Part shown: positions 51,361 to 61,191 of the stretch, piece by piece
How the letters are laid out: the number at the start of each line of letters is the position of its first letter
Position numbering within the stretch: the first letter of the stretch is position 1
NCBI RefSeq assembly: GCF_965221945.1
Contig: NZ_OZ244925.1
Location: forward strand, 2,046,001-2,110,000
Reading direction: 5' to 3'
Source: Poriferisodalis sp965221945
GTDB lineage: Bacteria; Actinomycetota; Acidimicrobiia; Acidimicrobiales; Poriferisodalaceae
Length of the DNA stretch: 64,000 bases
Notes under the pieces: model-generated
The model's database searches: none
The model's input: the letters and a program-made list of their open reading frames with translations, nothing else
What the model was told of the DNA's origin: nothing
Translations under genes and position numbers: made by a program

Positions 51361-52839
51361 TCAGCGCGCAGCAACCGGGATGCGGGTGCGGTGCCGCGCA
51401 GCCGCCGTGACCTCGACAAGGTCACCGCTCAAGTGGAACGTTGCGGCCTGGCGCACGAGTACCCGTGCGTAGGTACCGACTCGCAGTACTTCGGGAGCCG
51501 AGAAATGCACCAGGCGGTTCTGGCTGGTACGCCCCGTCAATGTGCCCGGATCCCGCTTGGACGGCCCCTCGACCAGCACCTCCTCGATCCGGCCGACACG
51601 CGACTCATTGCCCAATCGTGCCGATCGCTCGACGACGGCTCGCAGCCGCTCCATGCGCTCGGCTGCCACAGCAGGTGCCACAAATCGATCGCTCAGCTCA
51701 GCGGCCTCGGTGCCGGGTCGCGGCGAGAAGACGAACGTGAACGCGCTGTCGAAGCGGGCTTCTGCAACGAGTTCGAGCGTCGCAGCGAAATCTGTTTCGG
51801 ACTCTCCGGGGAAGCCGACGATGATGTCGGTGCTCACTGCCAAGTCCGCAACAGCGTCACGGGCTGCGCCGAGCCGCTCGAGGTAGCGCTGGGCGGTGTA
51901 GCCCCGGTGCATGGCGGCCAGCACCTCATCGCTGCCGGACTGCAGGGGAAGGTGGAGGTGCTCGCACACCGCCGGCGTCTGTGCCATGGCCGAGATGACG
52001 TCGGCCCGCAGATCCTTCGGGTGCGGGCTGGTGAACCGCACCCGCTCGATGCCTTCGATTGCGCCGACGGCGCGCAGCAGATCACCGAACAGCGGCCGTG
52101 CCGTGCGGCGCCCACCTGCCCAGGTCTCGCCGGCACGCCATGCGGCATCGATCTCACCGTTCGTGCCGCGCAGCGCCAGGGTCACGTCTCGGCCATAGCT
52201 GTTGACGTTCTGTCCCAGCAGGGTCACCTCGCTGACGCCGTCGGTCGCCAGCCTGCGCACCTCGTCGATGAGTTCTCCGAACGGCCGGGAGATCTCGCGG
52301 CCCCGAACCGAGGGCACGATGCAGAAGGCGCACGCGTTGTCGCAGCCGATCTGGATCGTGACCCACGCTGCGTGCTGGGCATCACGTCGCACTGGAAGCG
52401 CCGACGGAAACTCCTCGGACTCGGTGAGGATCTCCGTCACCGGCCCTGATACCCGCGCATCGGCCAACAGTTCGGCGGCGCGGCTCACGTTGTGGGTACC
52501 GAAGACCACGTCGACGTGGGGAGCCCGCTCGCGCACAAGGTCCTGGTCCTTCTGTGCCAGGCAGCCTGCAACGGCGATCTGCACTTCGGGTCGGTCCTCC
52601 TTGAGGCGCTTGAGGTTCCCGAGCTGCCCGTAGAGCTTGTTGTCGGCGTTCTCGCGGATGCAACAGGTGTTCAGCACGATGATGTCCGCGTCGGCCATCG
52701 TCGGTGCGGCGACCAAGTCCTCAGCCTCCAGCAGGCCGGCGATCCGTTCGGAGTCGTGCACGTTCATCTGGCACCCGTAGGTGCGCACGAAGTAGCTGCG
52801 CTGAGTCTCGCCTCGTTGGACTTGCTCGCCCGCAGCCAC
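51361..52839 (-). CDS. miaB: tRNA-i6A37 methylthiotransferase
   Basis: This 492-residue radical-SAM enzyme turns i6A37 into ms2i6A37. The N-terminal UPF0004 domain has YGCQMNVHDSE, NTCCIRENAD and AVAGCLAQ (three Cys for one Fe-S cluster). The radical-SAM core has CDNACAFCIVPSVRGRE (CxxxCxxC). The C-terminal TRAM domain covers about the last 65 residues. An insertion near residue 220 (RGTNGEIDAAWRAGETWAGG) makes it slightly longer than usual. Confidence 0.95.
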   Translation of the reverse strand: MAAGEQVQRGETQRSYFVRTYGCQMNVHDSERIAGLLEAEDLVAAPTMADADIIVLNTCCIRENADNKLYGQLGNLKRLKEDRPEVQIAVAGCLAQKDQDLVRERAPHVDVVFGTHNVSRAAELLADARVSGPVTEILTESEEFPSALPVRRDAQHAAWVTIQIGCDNACAFCIVPSVRGREISRPFGELIDEVRRLATDGVSEVTLLGQNVNSYGRDVTLALRGTNGEIDAAWRAGETWAGGRRTARPLFGDLLRAVGAIEGIERVRFTSPHPKDLRADVISAMAQTPAVCEHLHLPLQSGSDEVLAAMHRGYTAQRYLERLGAARDAVADLAVSTDIIVGFPGESETDFAATLELVAEARFDSAFTFVFSPRPGTEAAELSDRFVAPAVAAERMERLRAVVERSARLGNESRVGRIEEVLVEGPSKRDPGTLTGRTSQNRLVHFSAPEVLRVGTYARVLVRQAATFHLSGDLVEVTAAARHRTRIPVAAR

Positions 52840-52953
52840 GGCGTCAAGGCTAGGGGCGCGCTCCGATCCGCAGAGCAGCCTCAGCGACGGGTGAACGCGA
52901 ACGGGCGGTGCCGATTCGCCAGGACGGCCGGCGCGCTGCGTTGGCCGGTTGGC

Positions 52954-54042
<1,089 letters not shown>

Positions 54043-54260
54043 GTCGTCCTCCTCGGACACCCGCCGACCGCACCCGGTGTGCGATGCCGTGTGGTGGCAC
54101 CGTAGGAGCGGGGTGTGACAACTCACGGGTGATTTTCTGCCGGTTGATCTCCCTTGGACAGCGGTCACGCTCGGTGCGCCGCACGTCGCTGCACTGGCGG
54201 CCCCTGCTCAAGCGCTCTGCGCTGTTACAGCAGCCACTACGAATGACAGCAATGTAGTTC

Positions 54261-54274
54261 CGAACATCAGTTCG
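54261..54274 (-). promoter_or_regulatory. LexA-binding SOS box of recA
   Basis: cgaacatcagttcg is GAAC-N4-GTTC flanked by C/G, the mycobacterial/actinobacterial SOS box. It lies in the divergent region between recA and the enoyl-CoA hydratase gene. Confidence 0.8.
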
Positions 54275-54377
54275 TGTCAAGGCAGGACAGCCGAGATTGG
54301 GGCACTCGGTCACGCCTCGTGTGTGCGCGGGCGGCCGGCACGTCATCGTGTCGCACCCGTGTGGCACGCTGCGCCCC

Positions 54378-55238
54378 ATGAGCTCCCCATCCCAGATGAA
54401 CGATGACGACTTCGTGCTGCTGCACATCGAACGCGATGCCGGCGTGGTGTTCGCAACCATTGACGCCCCGCCGATCAACGTGATGACGCTGGCGCTGTTC
54501 CGCGAGCTGGCCAAGTTCAGCGCGCACGTTGCCGACGACGACTCCGTGCGAGTGGTCGTGCTGCGCAGCGACAATCCGGACTTCTTCATCGCGCACTTCG
54601 ACGTAGAGGCAATTCTCGGCTTCCCCACCGAGGGACCGGCTGAGCGCCCGACCGAACTCGGGGGCTTCCACGCCATGTGCGAGCGCTGCCGCACGATGGG
54701 CAAGGCCACCATCGTCGAGATCGGAGGACGGGTCGGCGGCGGCGGCAGCGAGCTGTCCATGTCGTGCGACATGCGCTTCGGCGCCATCGATCGCACCTTC
54801 ATCAACCAGATGGAGGTGCCCATCGGCATCCTGCCCGGCGGGACCGGCACACAGCGTCTCCCCCGGCTCGTGGGACGCGGGCGCGCCATGGAAGTGATCC
54901 TGGGCGGTGTCGACCTCGGCGCACGTACCGCCGAGCAGTGGGGCTACCTGAACCGGGCGCTTCCCGCCGACGAGCTGCGGCCCTTCGTGACCGATCTGGC
55001 CTACCGCATCGCGAAGTTCCCGCCCCAAGCAGTCGCGCTGGCCAAGCAGGCGGTCAACGCCGCCGACGATCTGCCGCTGCGAGAGGGATTGTTCACCGAG
55101 CAGTACCTGTTCCAGCAGCTCATGCGCACTCCCGAGGCTCGTCCGGCGATGGAGCAGTTCCTTGCTCTCGGCGGGCAGACCTGCGAGGGCGAGATGCGGG
55201 TGGCCGATCTGGTTGCCGACATCAGCACTGACAGCTGA
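54378..55238 (+). CDS. Enoyl-CoA hydratase/isomerase family protein
   Basis: This 286-residue crotonase-fold protein has PPINVMTLALF, an oxyanion-hole segment (FFIAHFDVEAIL), VGGGGSELSMSCDMRF and ILPGGTGTQRLPRLVGRGRA, where hydratases carry the second catalytic Glu. At the first catalytic position the motif GGGSELSMSCD is close to that of true hydratases. The substrate cannot be defined. Start at MSSPSQMNDDD; an alternative ATG is 18 nt downstream. It lies 11 nt before the MFS gene. Confidence 0.87.
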   Translation: MSSPSQMNDDDFVLLHIERDAGVVFATIDAPPINVMTLALFRELAKFSAHVADDDSVRVVVLRSDNPDFFIAHFDVEAILGFPTEGPAERPTELGGFHAMCERCRTMGKATIVEIGGRVGGGGSELSMSCDMRFGAIDRTFINQMEVPIGILPGGTGTQRLPRLVGRGRAMEVILGGVDLGARTAEQWGYLNRALPADELRPFVTDLAYRIAKFPPQAVALAKQAVNAADDLPLREGLFTEQYLFQQLMRTPEARPAMEQFLALGGQTCEGEMRVADLVADISTDS

Positions 55239-55249
55239 AGTTCACGCCA

Positions 55250-56554
55250 GTGGCACTCGCCAATCCCCCACTAACGGGCGACCCCGAACTCATCGACTCG
55301 TGGCGCGCCTGGCTGGTGGCGATCGGAGCGGGCCTGTCCTGCGGCATGGCCTTCGGCACCATCTACACCTTCGGTGCGTTCATCGAGTCAATGGCGACCG
55401 AATTCGGGGCCGGCCAGGGCGGCACCTCGGTCATGATCGGGATCGCAACCCTGCTGTTCTTCAGCACCGGGATCATCTCCGGTCCGCTGTTGCATCACCT
55501 CGGGCCGAGGCCGCTGCTGGCCGTGGGCGGTGCGCTGTTCGTCGCCGGCTTGGTTGCCACCTCGTCGGTTTCTGAGCTCTGGCACGGCTACGTCGTGTAC
55601 GGCGTCGGCTGCGGCTTCGGGGCGGGCCTGTTCGTCTCACCGCTGTTCGCCACGGCAGCGTCGTGGTTCCTGCGGCACCGGGCGGTTTCTCAGGGTCTGG
55701 TGGCGACCGGGCCCGGCTTGGGAACGATGGTGCTGGTACCGCTCGCCCAGCGGATGATCGAGAACCTGGGCTGGCGGGAGGCGTTCCGGTGGCTTGCGGT
55801 CATCGGAGCGATCACGGTGCTGGTGTGCCTCGTGCTGGTGCGGCGCACCCCGATCGTGGCCACCGCGCATCCGCGGGAGCATGTGCGCCGGGTCGTGCGC
55901 ACCAAGGCGTTCTGGCAGCTCACGATCGGCTCCACCCTGTTCGCCGTACCGGTCATCGGCTCGCTGGCCGCAATCATCCCCTTCGCAAGCTCCGTCGGCA
56001 TCGGCGCCGGCGCAGCCGCATGGCTGCTCTCGGTCGTCGGCGCCGCGAGCATCTTCGGACGCCTGCTGCTGACCAGCTTCGCCCGCGCTCTGGGTTCGAT
56101 CCGTCTGCTGAAGATCTCGTTCGCGATGCTGCCGGTCGCGTTTGTGATCTGGTTCTTCGCATCGGATCGCTACGCGCAGATCGTGGTCTTCGCCGTCGTC
56201 CTGGGCGTCGGCTACGGCGGATTCGTTGCGCTGCAGGGCGATGTGACACCCCACCTCTTCGGTGTGGCCGGCATCGGATCAGTGCTCGGGCGACTGTTCT
56301 TCTGTTACGGGATCGGGAGCATGATCGGTCCGATCGCCATGTTTACCCTGCTGGAGAGTTCGGGCGGAACGCTGCTGCCGATCGCGCTCGCGGGGGGCGT
56401 CGCGCTCGCGGGCGTGCTGGTCATCTGGGGGCTGACGCCCGACCCGGTGCCGTTGGAGCCGACCGCGGCAACGCGAGCACCGCGCTTGCCCTTGCAACTG
56501 TCCCCTCCCAGCGTCTGGATGCCCGTGCCAGCAAGCAGCGACCGCCGGAGCTGA
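55250..56554 (+). CDS. MFS transporter (monocarboxylate/oxalate-formate type)
   Basis: This 434-residue protein with a GTG start has about 12 hydrophobic segments in two sets of six separated by a basic loop (VRRTPIVATAHPREHVRR). The first helix (LVAIGAGLSCGMAFGTIYTF) and the pattern around VVYGVGCGFGAGLFVSPLFA resemble the oxalate/formate antiporter and monocarboxylate transporter group. With the CoA-transferase and hydratase on either side, an organic acid is a reasonable substrate guess. Confidence 0.85.
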   Translation: MALANPPLTGDPELIDSWRAWLVAIGAGLSCGMAFGTIYTFGAFIESMATEFGAGQGGTSVMIGIATLLFFSTGIISGPLLHHLGPRPLLAVGGALFVAGLVATSSVSELWHGYVVYGVGCGFGAGLFVSPLFATAASWFLRHRAVSQGLVATGPGLGTMVLVPLAQRMIENLGWREAFRWLAVIGAITVLVCLVLVRRTPIVATAHPREHVRRVVRTKAFWQLTIGSTLFAVPVIGSLAAIIPFASSVGIGAGAAAWLLSVVGAASIFGRLLLTSFARALGSIRLLKISFAMLPVAFVIWFFASDRYAQIVVFAVVLGVGYGGFVALQGDVTPHLFGVAGIGSVLGRLFFCYGIGSMIGPIAMFTLLESSGGTLLPIALAGGVALAGVLVIWGLTPDPVPLEPTAATRAPRLPLQLSPPSVWMPVPASSDRRS

Positions 56555-56595
56555 AACCGGGCAGCCGACACCGTTCGGCTCTATCGTCAAGCACC

Positions 56596-57840
56596 GTGGA
56601 ACGGCCGCTCGAAGACGTGCTCGTGCTCGACCTGACTCGCGCGGTGGCCGGGCCGATCACCGGACGGCTGCTGGCTGATCTCGGTGCCCGGGTGGTGAAG
56701 ATCGAACCGCCCGATGGGGACCTGACCCGCTTCATCGTTCCCCATGTGGATGGCCATTCGGCCTACTTCGCACACTTCAACGCCGGCAAGGAATGCGTGT
56801 CGCTCGACCTCACGACTGCCGCTGGCCGCGACGTGTTGATGGCGATGGTCCCCAAGGCGGACATCGTGCTCGAGAACTACCGGCCGGGAGTGCTGGACAA
56901 GCTGGGCTTGGGGTACGACGCGCTCGCCGAGGTCAATCCAGGCATCATCGTGGCATCGGTGTCGGGCTGGGGACATGGCAACAGTCGGAGCGATCGGGGC
57001 GCGTTCGCATCGGTCCTGCATGCCGAGGCCGGCGTGACCGAGATGGTGTCGCGTCGACGTGGTGGCGAGCCCTACCGCAACGATCCGATGTCGCACGCCG
57101 ACACCTACAGCGGGCTTCATGCGCTCGGCGCAGTGCTGGCCGCGCTGCACATGCGGCACCGAACCGGGCACGGGCAGACCGTCGAGGTGTCGATGGCGGA
57201 AAGCACGCTGATGTGCAATGACCTGGCTGCCACGGACTTGACCGGCCAGGACCCGCAGATCGGCTTCAAGGGCGGGCAGAACTGGGCCGCGGTCTACCCG
57301 CTGTCGAACGGCCGTCACGTCACCGTGACGCTGGACCTGACCGCCAATTTCGGCATGAAGGTGATCACCGCAGCGATGGATCGTCCCGACCTGCGCGTGG
57401 ACCCCCGGTTCGCCCGCATCGAGGACCGGGTGCATCACCGAGACGAACTGGAGGCCATCTTCGGCGAGTGGGTGAGCCAGTTCGACAGCGCCGAAGCGGT
57501 GGAAGCCGCGATCGGCGTGAAGCCCGTCATGGCCGCTGAGGTGCGCACGGTGCCCGAGTTGGCCGAGACCGAGTGGGCACAGGAGCGAGGCGCCTTCGTA
57601 GACGTTGCCGCTGGCGAAGCGGCGGTGCCGCTCACTGTGCCGCAGTCGCCGTGGCGCTTTGCCGGAGCGGACGCAGGTGCCCAGCCCGGAGCCGTCGCAG
57701 GCGACCGCGGGCAGCACAATCGTGAAGTGCTGACGGAGCTGGCGGGGCTTGACGCCGCCGCGATCGACAAACTCGAAGCTGACGGCGTGGTCTCCTCCGG
57801 ACCGCCCATCCGCCGCCCGGCTGCTCCTTGGCGCGGGTAG
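56596..57840 (+). CDS. CaiB/BaiF family (class III) CoA-transferase
   Basis: This 414-residue protein starts at GTG 56596 (VERPLEDVLVLDLTRAVAGP); the frame is open far upstream as a shadow of the MFS gene. It has LGARVVKIEPPDGDL, VLENYRPGVLDKLGLGYD, PMSHADTYSGLHALGAV (with the presumed catalytic Asp) and RTGHGQTVEVSMAES. It probably forms a unit with the MFS transporter and hydratase upstream. It is only distantly similar to the CoA-transferase at 1623-2825. Confidence 0.88.
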   Translation: MERPLEDVLVLDLTRAVAGPITGRLLADLGARVVKIEPPDGDLTRFIVPHVDGHSAYFAHFNAGKECVSLDLTTAAGRDVLMAMVPKADIVLENYRPGVLDKLGLGYDALAEVNPGIIVASVSGWGHGNSRSDRGAFASVLHAEAGVTEMVSRRRGGEPYRNDPMSHADTYSGLHALGAVLAALHMRHRTGHGQTVEVSMAESTLMCNDLAATDLTGQDPQIGFKGGQNWAAVYPLSNGRHVTVTLDLTANFGMKVITAAMDRPDLRVDPRFARIEDRVHHRDELEAIFGEWVSQFDSAEAVEAAIGVKPVMAAEVRTVPELAETEWAQERGAFVDVAAGEAAVPLTVPQSPWRFAGADAGAQPGAVAGDRGQHNREVLTELAGLDAAAIDKLEADGVVSSGPPIRRPAAPWRG

Positions 57841-57874
57841 CAGACCGTCGCGGCGGCACGCCGAGCGCGAGCCG

Positions 57875-58726
57875 TCAGGAAATCAGCGTGGCGCCGATGT
57901 GGTCGACGAAGGCGGCGATCTCGTCGACGGTCTGGCCATTGGGCAGCAACACCAGCCGGTCGACTCCCATCTCGGCGAAGCGCTCCACCATCTCGGGCGT
58001 CGGGCGCACCCGAGGCGTGACAGTGATCTCGAGCCGTCCGAGCTCGGCGGGCCGGTCGTAGCGAGCACCCGCCTCGGACAGGCCCTCGATGCAGCGCTGT
58101 GTGCCGTCGTAGTCGAGCGCGAATCCGTACCAGCCCTCGCTCATCGTGACGGCGCGGCGGTACGCCGGCGCGGTGTGGCCGCCCATGACGACCGGCGGAC
58201 CCGGCTGCTGGACCGGCCGCGGGCGGGCCTGCACGTTCGCGAAACTCACGAACTCGCCGTGATAGGCGGGCGCATCCATCGACCAAACAGCACGCATCGC
58301 CTCGATGTACTCCTCGGTCCGGCGGGCCCGGTCGGCCATCGGGATACCCAGCGCATCGAACTCAGGTCCGAGGTAGCCGACACCGACGCCGAACAGCAGT
58401 CGGCCTCCCGACAGCACATCCACGCTGGTCAATTCCTTGGCCAGAACCAACGGATTGCGCTGGGGCACGATGATGATGCCCGTGCCCAGCTTGATCTCGC
58501 TGGTGACCGCAGAGATATAGGCGAGCGCCACCGCAGGATCCAGCATCGGGTGCAACGGCGGCAGCGGCGACGGCGGCGCCTGCGGGTCGGGCAGCACCAC
58601 ATGCTCGCCCGTCCACACGGACTCGAAGCCCGCGGCCTCAGCGGCCACTGCGACACGCCCAGCTCCCTCTGGGCCGGCCGCGTCGCCCAGCGCACCCATA
58701 TTGATCTGGAACAGACCGATCTTCAC
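57875..58726 (-). CDS. LLM-class F420-dependent oxidoreductase
   Basis: This 283-residue TIM-barrel protein of the luciferase-like family has MKIGLFQINMGA, GFESVWTGEHVVLP, KLGTGIIIVPQRNPLVLAKE, VDVLSGGRLLFGVGVGYLGP and PPVVMGGHT. In actinobacteria most such proteins use coenzyme F420. The substrate is unknown. It converges with the CoA-transferase gene and precedes no partner. Confidence 0.87.
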   Translation of the reverse strand: MKIGLFQINMGALGDAAGPEGAGRVAVAAEAAGFESVWTGEHVVLPDPQAPPSPLPPLHPMLDPAVALAYISAVTSEIKLGTGIIIVPQRNPLVLAKELTSVDVLSGGRLLFGVGVGYLGPEFDALGIPMADRARRTEEYIEAMRAVWSMDAPAYHGEFVSFANVQARPRPVQQPGPPVVMGGHTAPAYRRAVTMSEGWYGFALDYDGTQRCIEGLSEAGARYDRPAELGRLEITVTPRVRPTPEMVERFAEMGVDRLVLLPNGQTVDEIAAFVDHIGATLIS

Positions 58727-58786
58727 TGTGTTCCCCTCTAGTTGCCTGCCGTGGTGACGCTCTCGGTCTCCGCTTCGCCGATGCGG

Positions 58787-59689
58787 TTAGCGGAAGTTGG
58801 GCGCCACCTCATTGATGAACACGTCCATGGAGTGTTTCTTGGCTTCCATCGGGCCGAAGGTGAAGTCGGGAATGATCAATTCGTCGACGCCGACCTGGCG
58901 GTACTGCTCGACCACCTCGCTGACTTCGTCGGGCGTTCCCACGATGGCGGCTCGACCGAGGTCCATGGCACGGAAACTCTTCAGCTTGGCCGAGTCCTCA
59001 CCGATAAATAGCAGCGCGCACGCCGAGCGGCTGATCTCACTGGGATCGCGGCCAATCGCCTCGCAGTGCCCATCAAGCACGCCGCACAGCTCGGCGATGT
59101 CGTCGGGCATGCCCCAGCAGTTCCACTCGGTGGCCCAGCGGGCCGTCGTGCGCAGCGTGCGACGCCGGCCGCCGCCGCCGATGAGCAGCGGGATAGGCGA
59201 CTGAATCGGCTTGGGGTCCAACGGCGCCTCAGCAACCGTGTAGTAGTCGCCGTCGAGGTTGGTGCGGTGGTTGCCGAGCAGCGAGCTGATGATCTCGACC
59301 GCCTCGTCGAAACGGTCCATGCGACTGCGCAGCGTGCCGAACTCGAAGCCGTACGCCTCGTGCTCGTTCTCCTGCCAACCCGCGCCAATGCCCAGCACCA
59401 CCCGGCCGCCAGACAGATGGTCGATGGTGGTGGCGATCTTGGCGGTCAGCACCGGGTTGCGGTACGTGTTGCCCGCCACGAGCGGACCCAGGCGCACCCG
59501 CGGCACTGCCACCGCGAGCGCGGCCAGCACCGACCACGCCTCGTGGACTGGCTGGTCGACGTTCTCCTCGTTGGGCATGAAGTGATCTGCGAACCACAGA
59601 CCATCCCAGCCGGTGGCCTCGGCGTGCGCGCAGCATTCGATGATCGCTGACGTCTGTTGGTCGTTCTTGGTCCAGAATCCGAATCGCAT
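58787..59689 (-). CDS. LLM-class F420-dependent oxidoreductase
   Basis: This 300-residue luciferase-like protein has MRFGFWTKNDQQTS, GWDGLWFADHFMP, RVRLGPLVAGNTYRNPVLTA, HLSGGRVVLGIGAGWQENEH and PIPLLIGGGGRRRTL. The GAGW motif is typical of F420-using members. It lies 60 bp upstream of the other LLM gene in the same direction, so the two may be co-transcribed, but they are not close paralogues. Confidence 0.88.
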   Translation of the reverse strand: MRFGFWTKNDQQTSAIIECCAHAEATGWDGLWFADHFMPNEENVDQPVHEAWSVLAALAVAVPRVRLGPLVAGNTYRNPVLTAKIATTIDHLSGGRVVLGIGAGWQENEHEAYGFEFGTLRSRMDRFDEAVEIISSLLGNHRTNLDGDYYTVAEAPLDPKPIQSPIPLLIGGGGRRRTLRTTARWATEWNCWGMPDDIAELCGVLDGHCEAIGRDPSEISRSACALLFIGEDSAKLKSFRAMDLGRAAIVGTPDEVSEVVEQYRQVGVDELIIPDFTFGPMEAKKHSMDVFINEVAPNFR

Positions 59690-59746
59690 CGGACCAGCCT
59701 GCCACCGTGCCGGTCAGGCGCGCAGGATAACGAGTCAAGACAGTCG

Positions 59747-59778
59747 AGATATATCAGCAACACGACTTGGATATACTC
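59747..59778 (+). promoter_or_regulatory. Probable VapBC operator
   Basis: An imperfect inverted repeat (gagatatatc, 12-nt spacer, ggatatactc) lies in an A+T-rich patch directly before vapB. VapB antitoxins usually repress their own promoter through such sites. Confidence 0.5.
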
Positions 59779-59784
59779 GGGCTC

Positions 59785-59991
59785 ATGACCAAGCGTCTGG
59801 TCGACATCGACGATGAGCTGCTGGAGCAGGCGCGCCGCATCACCGGCGCACTGACCATGAAGGACACCGTCAATGCAGCGCTGAAGCACACAGTCGACGC
59901 CGAATTGCGAATGAAGCACGCGCACCGAATTGCTGGCCGTCACGGAACTGACATCGCCGATGATGAGGTCATGTCCGGTGCCTGGCGTTGA
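59785..59991 (+). CDS. vapB: VapB-type antitoxin
   Basis: This 68-residue protein starts MTKRLVDIDDELLEQARRIT and contains MKDTVNAALKHTVDAELRMK. It has the ribbon-helix-helix pattern of the VapB/DUF2191 group common in actinobacteria, where the N-terminus binds operator DNA. The C-terminal part (GTDIADDEVMSGAWR) carries the Trp/Arg that usually inserts into the toxin active site. It overlaps vapC by 4 nt. Confidence 0.9.
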   Translation: MTKRLVDIDDELLEQARRITGALTMKDTVNAALKHTVDAELRMKHAHRIAGRHGTDIADDEVMSGAWR

Positions 59992-60398
59992 GACCTCTCT
60001 ATCTTGCGGACAAGAGCGCGTACGCGCGCATGCATCACGCCGCAGTCGCGGCCCGGCTCACTCCGCTCTTGGTCGACGGGTATGTGGCGACATGTCCGAT
60101 CATCGACCTTGAAGTCCTCTATAGCGCGCGGTCCCGTACGGACTACGAGGAGATCCTTGCCGAGCGAGGTGCCCTGCCCTCATTCCCCATCACCGAATCG
60201 GTCACCGATCGAGCGCTCGAGGTGCAGCATCTCCTCGCTCGGCGCAGCCAGCACCGTCTTCCGCTGCCTGATCTGCTGATCGCGGCGGTCGCCGAAGTAC
60301 ACGGTCTCACCGTCGTCCATTACGACGCTGACTACGACCGGATCGCCGACATCACCGGCCAGACGACCGAATGGGTTGTCCCGCGAGGATCCGTCTGA
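59988..60398 (+). CDS. vapC: VapC-type PIN-domain ribonuclease toxin
   Basis: This 136-residue protein with a TTG start overlaps the vapB stop. The PIN acidic residues are Asp in YLADKSAYAR (residue 8), Glu in IIDLEVLYSAR (about 42), Asp in LPLPDLLIAAVAE (about 94) and Asp in VVHYDADYDRIA (about 112). All are present, so it should be an active RNase that cleaves tRNA or rRNA when free of VapB. Confidence 0.92.
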   Translation: MRPLYLADKSAYARMHHAAVAARLTPLLVDGYVATCPIIDLEVLYSARSRTDYEEILAERGALPSFPITESVTDRALEVQHLLARRSQHRLPLPDLLIAAVAEVHGLTVVHYDADYDRIADITGQTTEWVVPRGSV

Positions 60399-60570
60399 AA
60401 GCCAGCGTTCGGGCCGCGCGAGAACGTGCTTTGCACATTCTTGGGTTCGATACCCGCGCCATGAACCAGGCGGTGAAAGGCTGCCTTGGTGTAACCGAGT
60501 TCGGCGGCTAGCTCGTCGAAGCGGTCCATGCGGCTATGCCGCGTGCCGAATCAGCCTGGCATCCCGCGAC

Positions 60571-61191
60571 TCAAGTGCTCAGAACGTCCACGAGCCGCCA
60601 TACATCGCTGCTGGGATTGGAACGCGGCGACGATCCCGCCGTTTCATGCCTCTTCGCAAGCGTTTGAGCCCGTGCCTTGGCGTCGGCATAACCGGGTTCG
60701 AGAACTTGCCACGCGGCCGCCGGCACATCCTTCTTGTTCTTCTTGTCAATTAGGCCCAGCTCTCTGGCGAGCCGATTTGCAGTTATTCGATCGAGTGGAG
60801 CCGTGTGTTCCTGGGCATGTAATACGAGCCATAGCTCAAAGCACGGATCCGAAAACGCGACATGAATGCCGCTTTGACGGGCTTCGTTGAGCGCTTGCGA
60901 AACGTTGGCGTGGGCGTCGCGGTCGAACACGCACCAGACCTCGTCGAAAGGCACTTCGTTGCGGCGACGCACCTGCTTCATGGCACGAATGTCGTTGCGC
61001 GCTTTCTCCACGAGGGTCATCGGTGCTGCACCCGTGATGCCCCAGCTAATGGTGAGACCTGGACCGCGGATTTTTCCCCAGCGACCAAGGTATTTCGGCT
61101 CCGTCTTTTCGCCCTCGCTGTGGACTCGGATTATCCGCTGTGTCTTGCGCCGAGGTGCCGCATGTCGTGCTCGGTTGCGCCCGGAACTCAT
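60571..61191 (-). CDS. RloB/AbiLii-family protein (defence pair, subunit 2)
   Basis: This 206-residue protein of the RloB family has the N-terminal RVHSEGEKTEPKYL, DEVWCVFDRDAH in the middle and FSDPCFELWLVLHAQEHTAP, the three hallmark blocks. The family includes AbiLii of the lactococcal AbiL phage-resistance system and RloB of restriction loci. The acidic motifs suggest a TOPRIM-like nuclease fold, but that is not proven. The start overlaps the ATPase stop by 4 nt. Confidence 0.85.
   Translation of the reverse strand: MSSGRNRARHAAPRRKTQRIIRVHSEGEKTEPKYLGRWGKIRGPGLTISWGITGAAPMTLVEKARNDIRAMKQVRRRNEVPFDEVWCVFDRDAHANVSQALNEARQSGIHVAFSDPCFELWLVLHAQEHTAPLDRITANRLARELGLIDKKNKKDVPAAAWQVLEPGYADAKARAQTLAKRHETAGSSPRSNPSSDVWRLVDVLST

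Noticed and set aside
55663..56595. Upstream extension of the CoA-transferase frame over the MFS gene
   Set aside because: It is a +2 shadow of the transporter; the CoA-transferase domain begins right at GTG 56596.
60440..60475. A tRNA-like T-arm (gggttcgataccc) in the vapC-RloB gap
   Set aside because: No matching acceptor, D or anticodon arms could be built around it.
60332..60529. A 65-codon minus-strand frame (MDRFDELAAELGYT) between vapC and the RloB gene
   Set aside because: Only its first few codons look protein-like, recalling a segment of the nearby LLM gene (RMDRFDEAVEI); the rest overlaps vapC antisense. Probably a scrap, not a gene.
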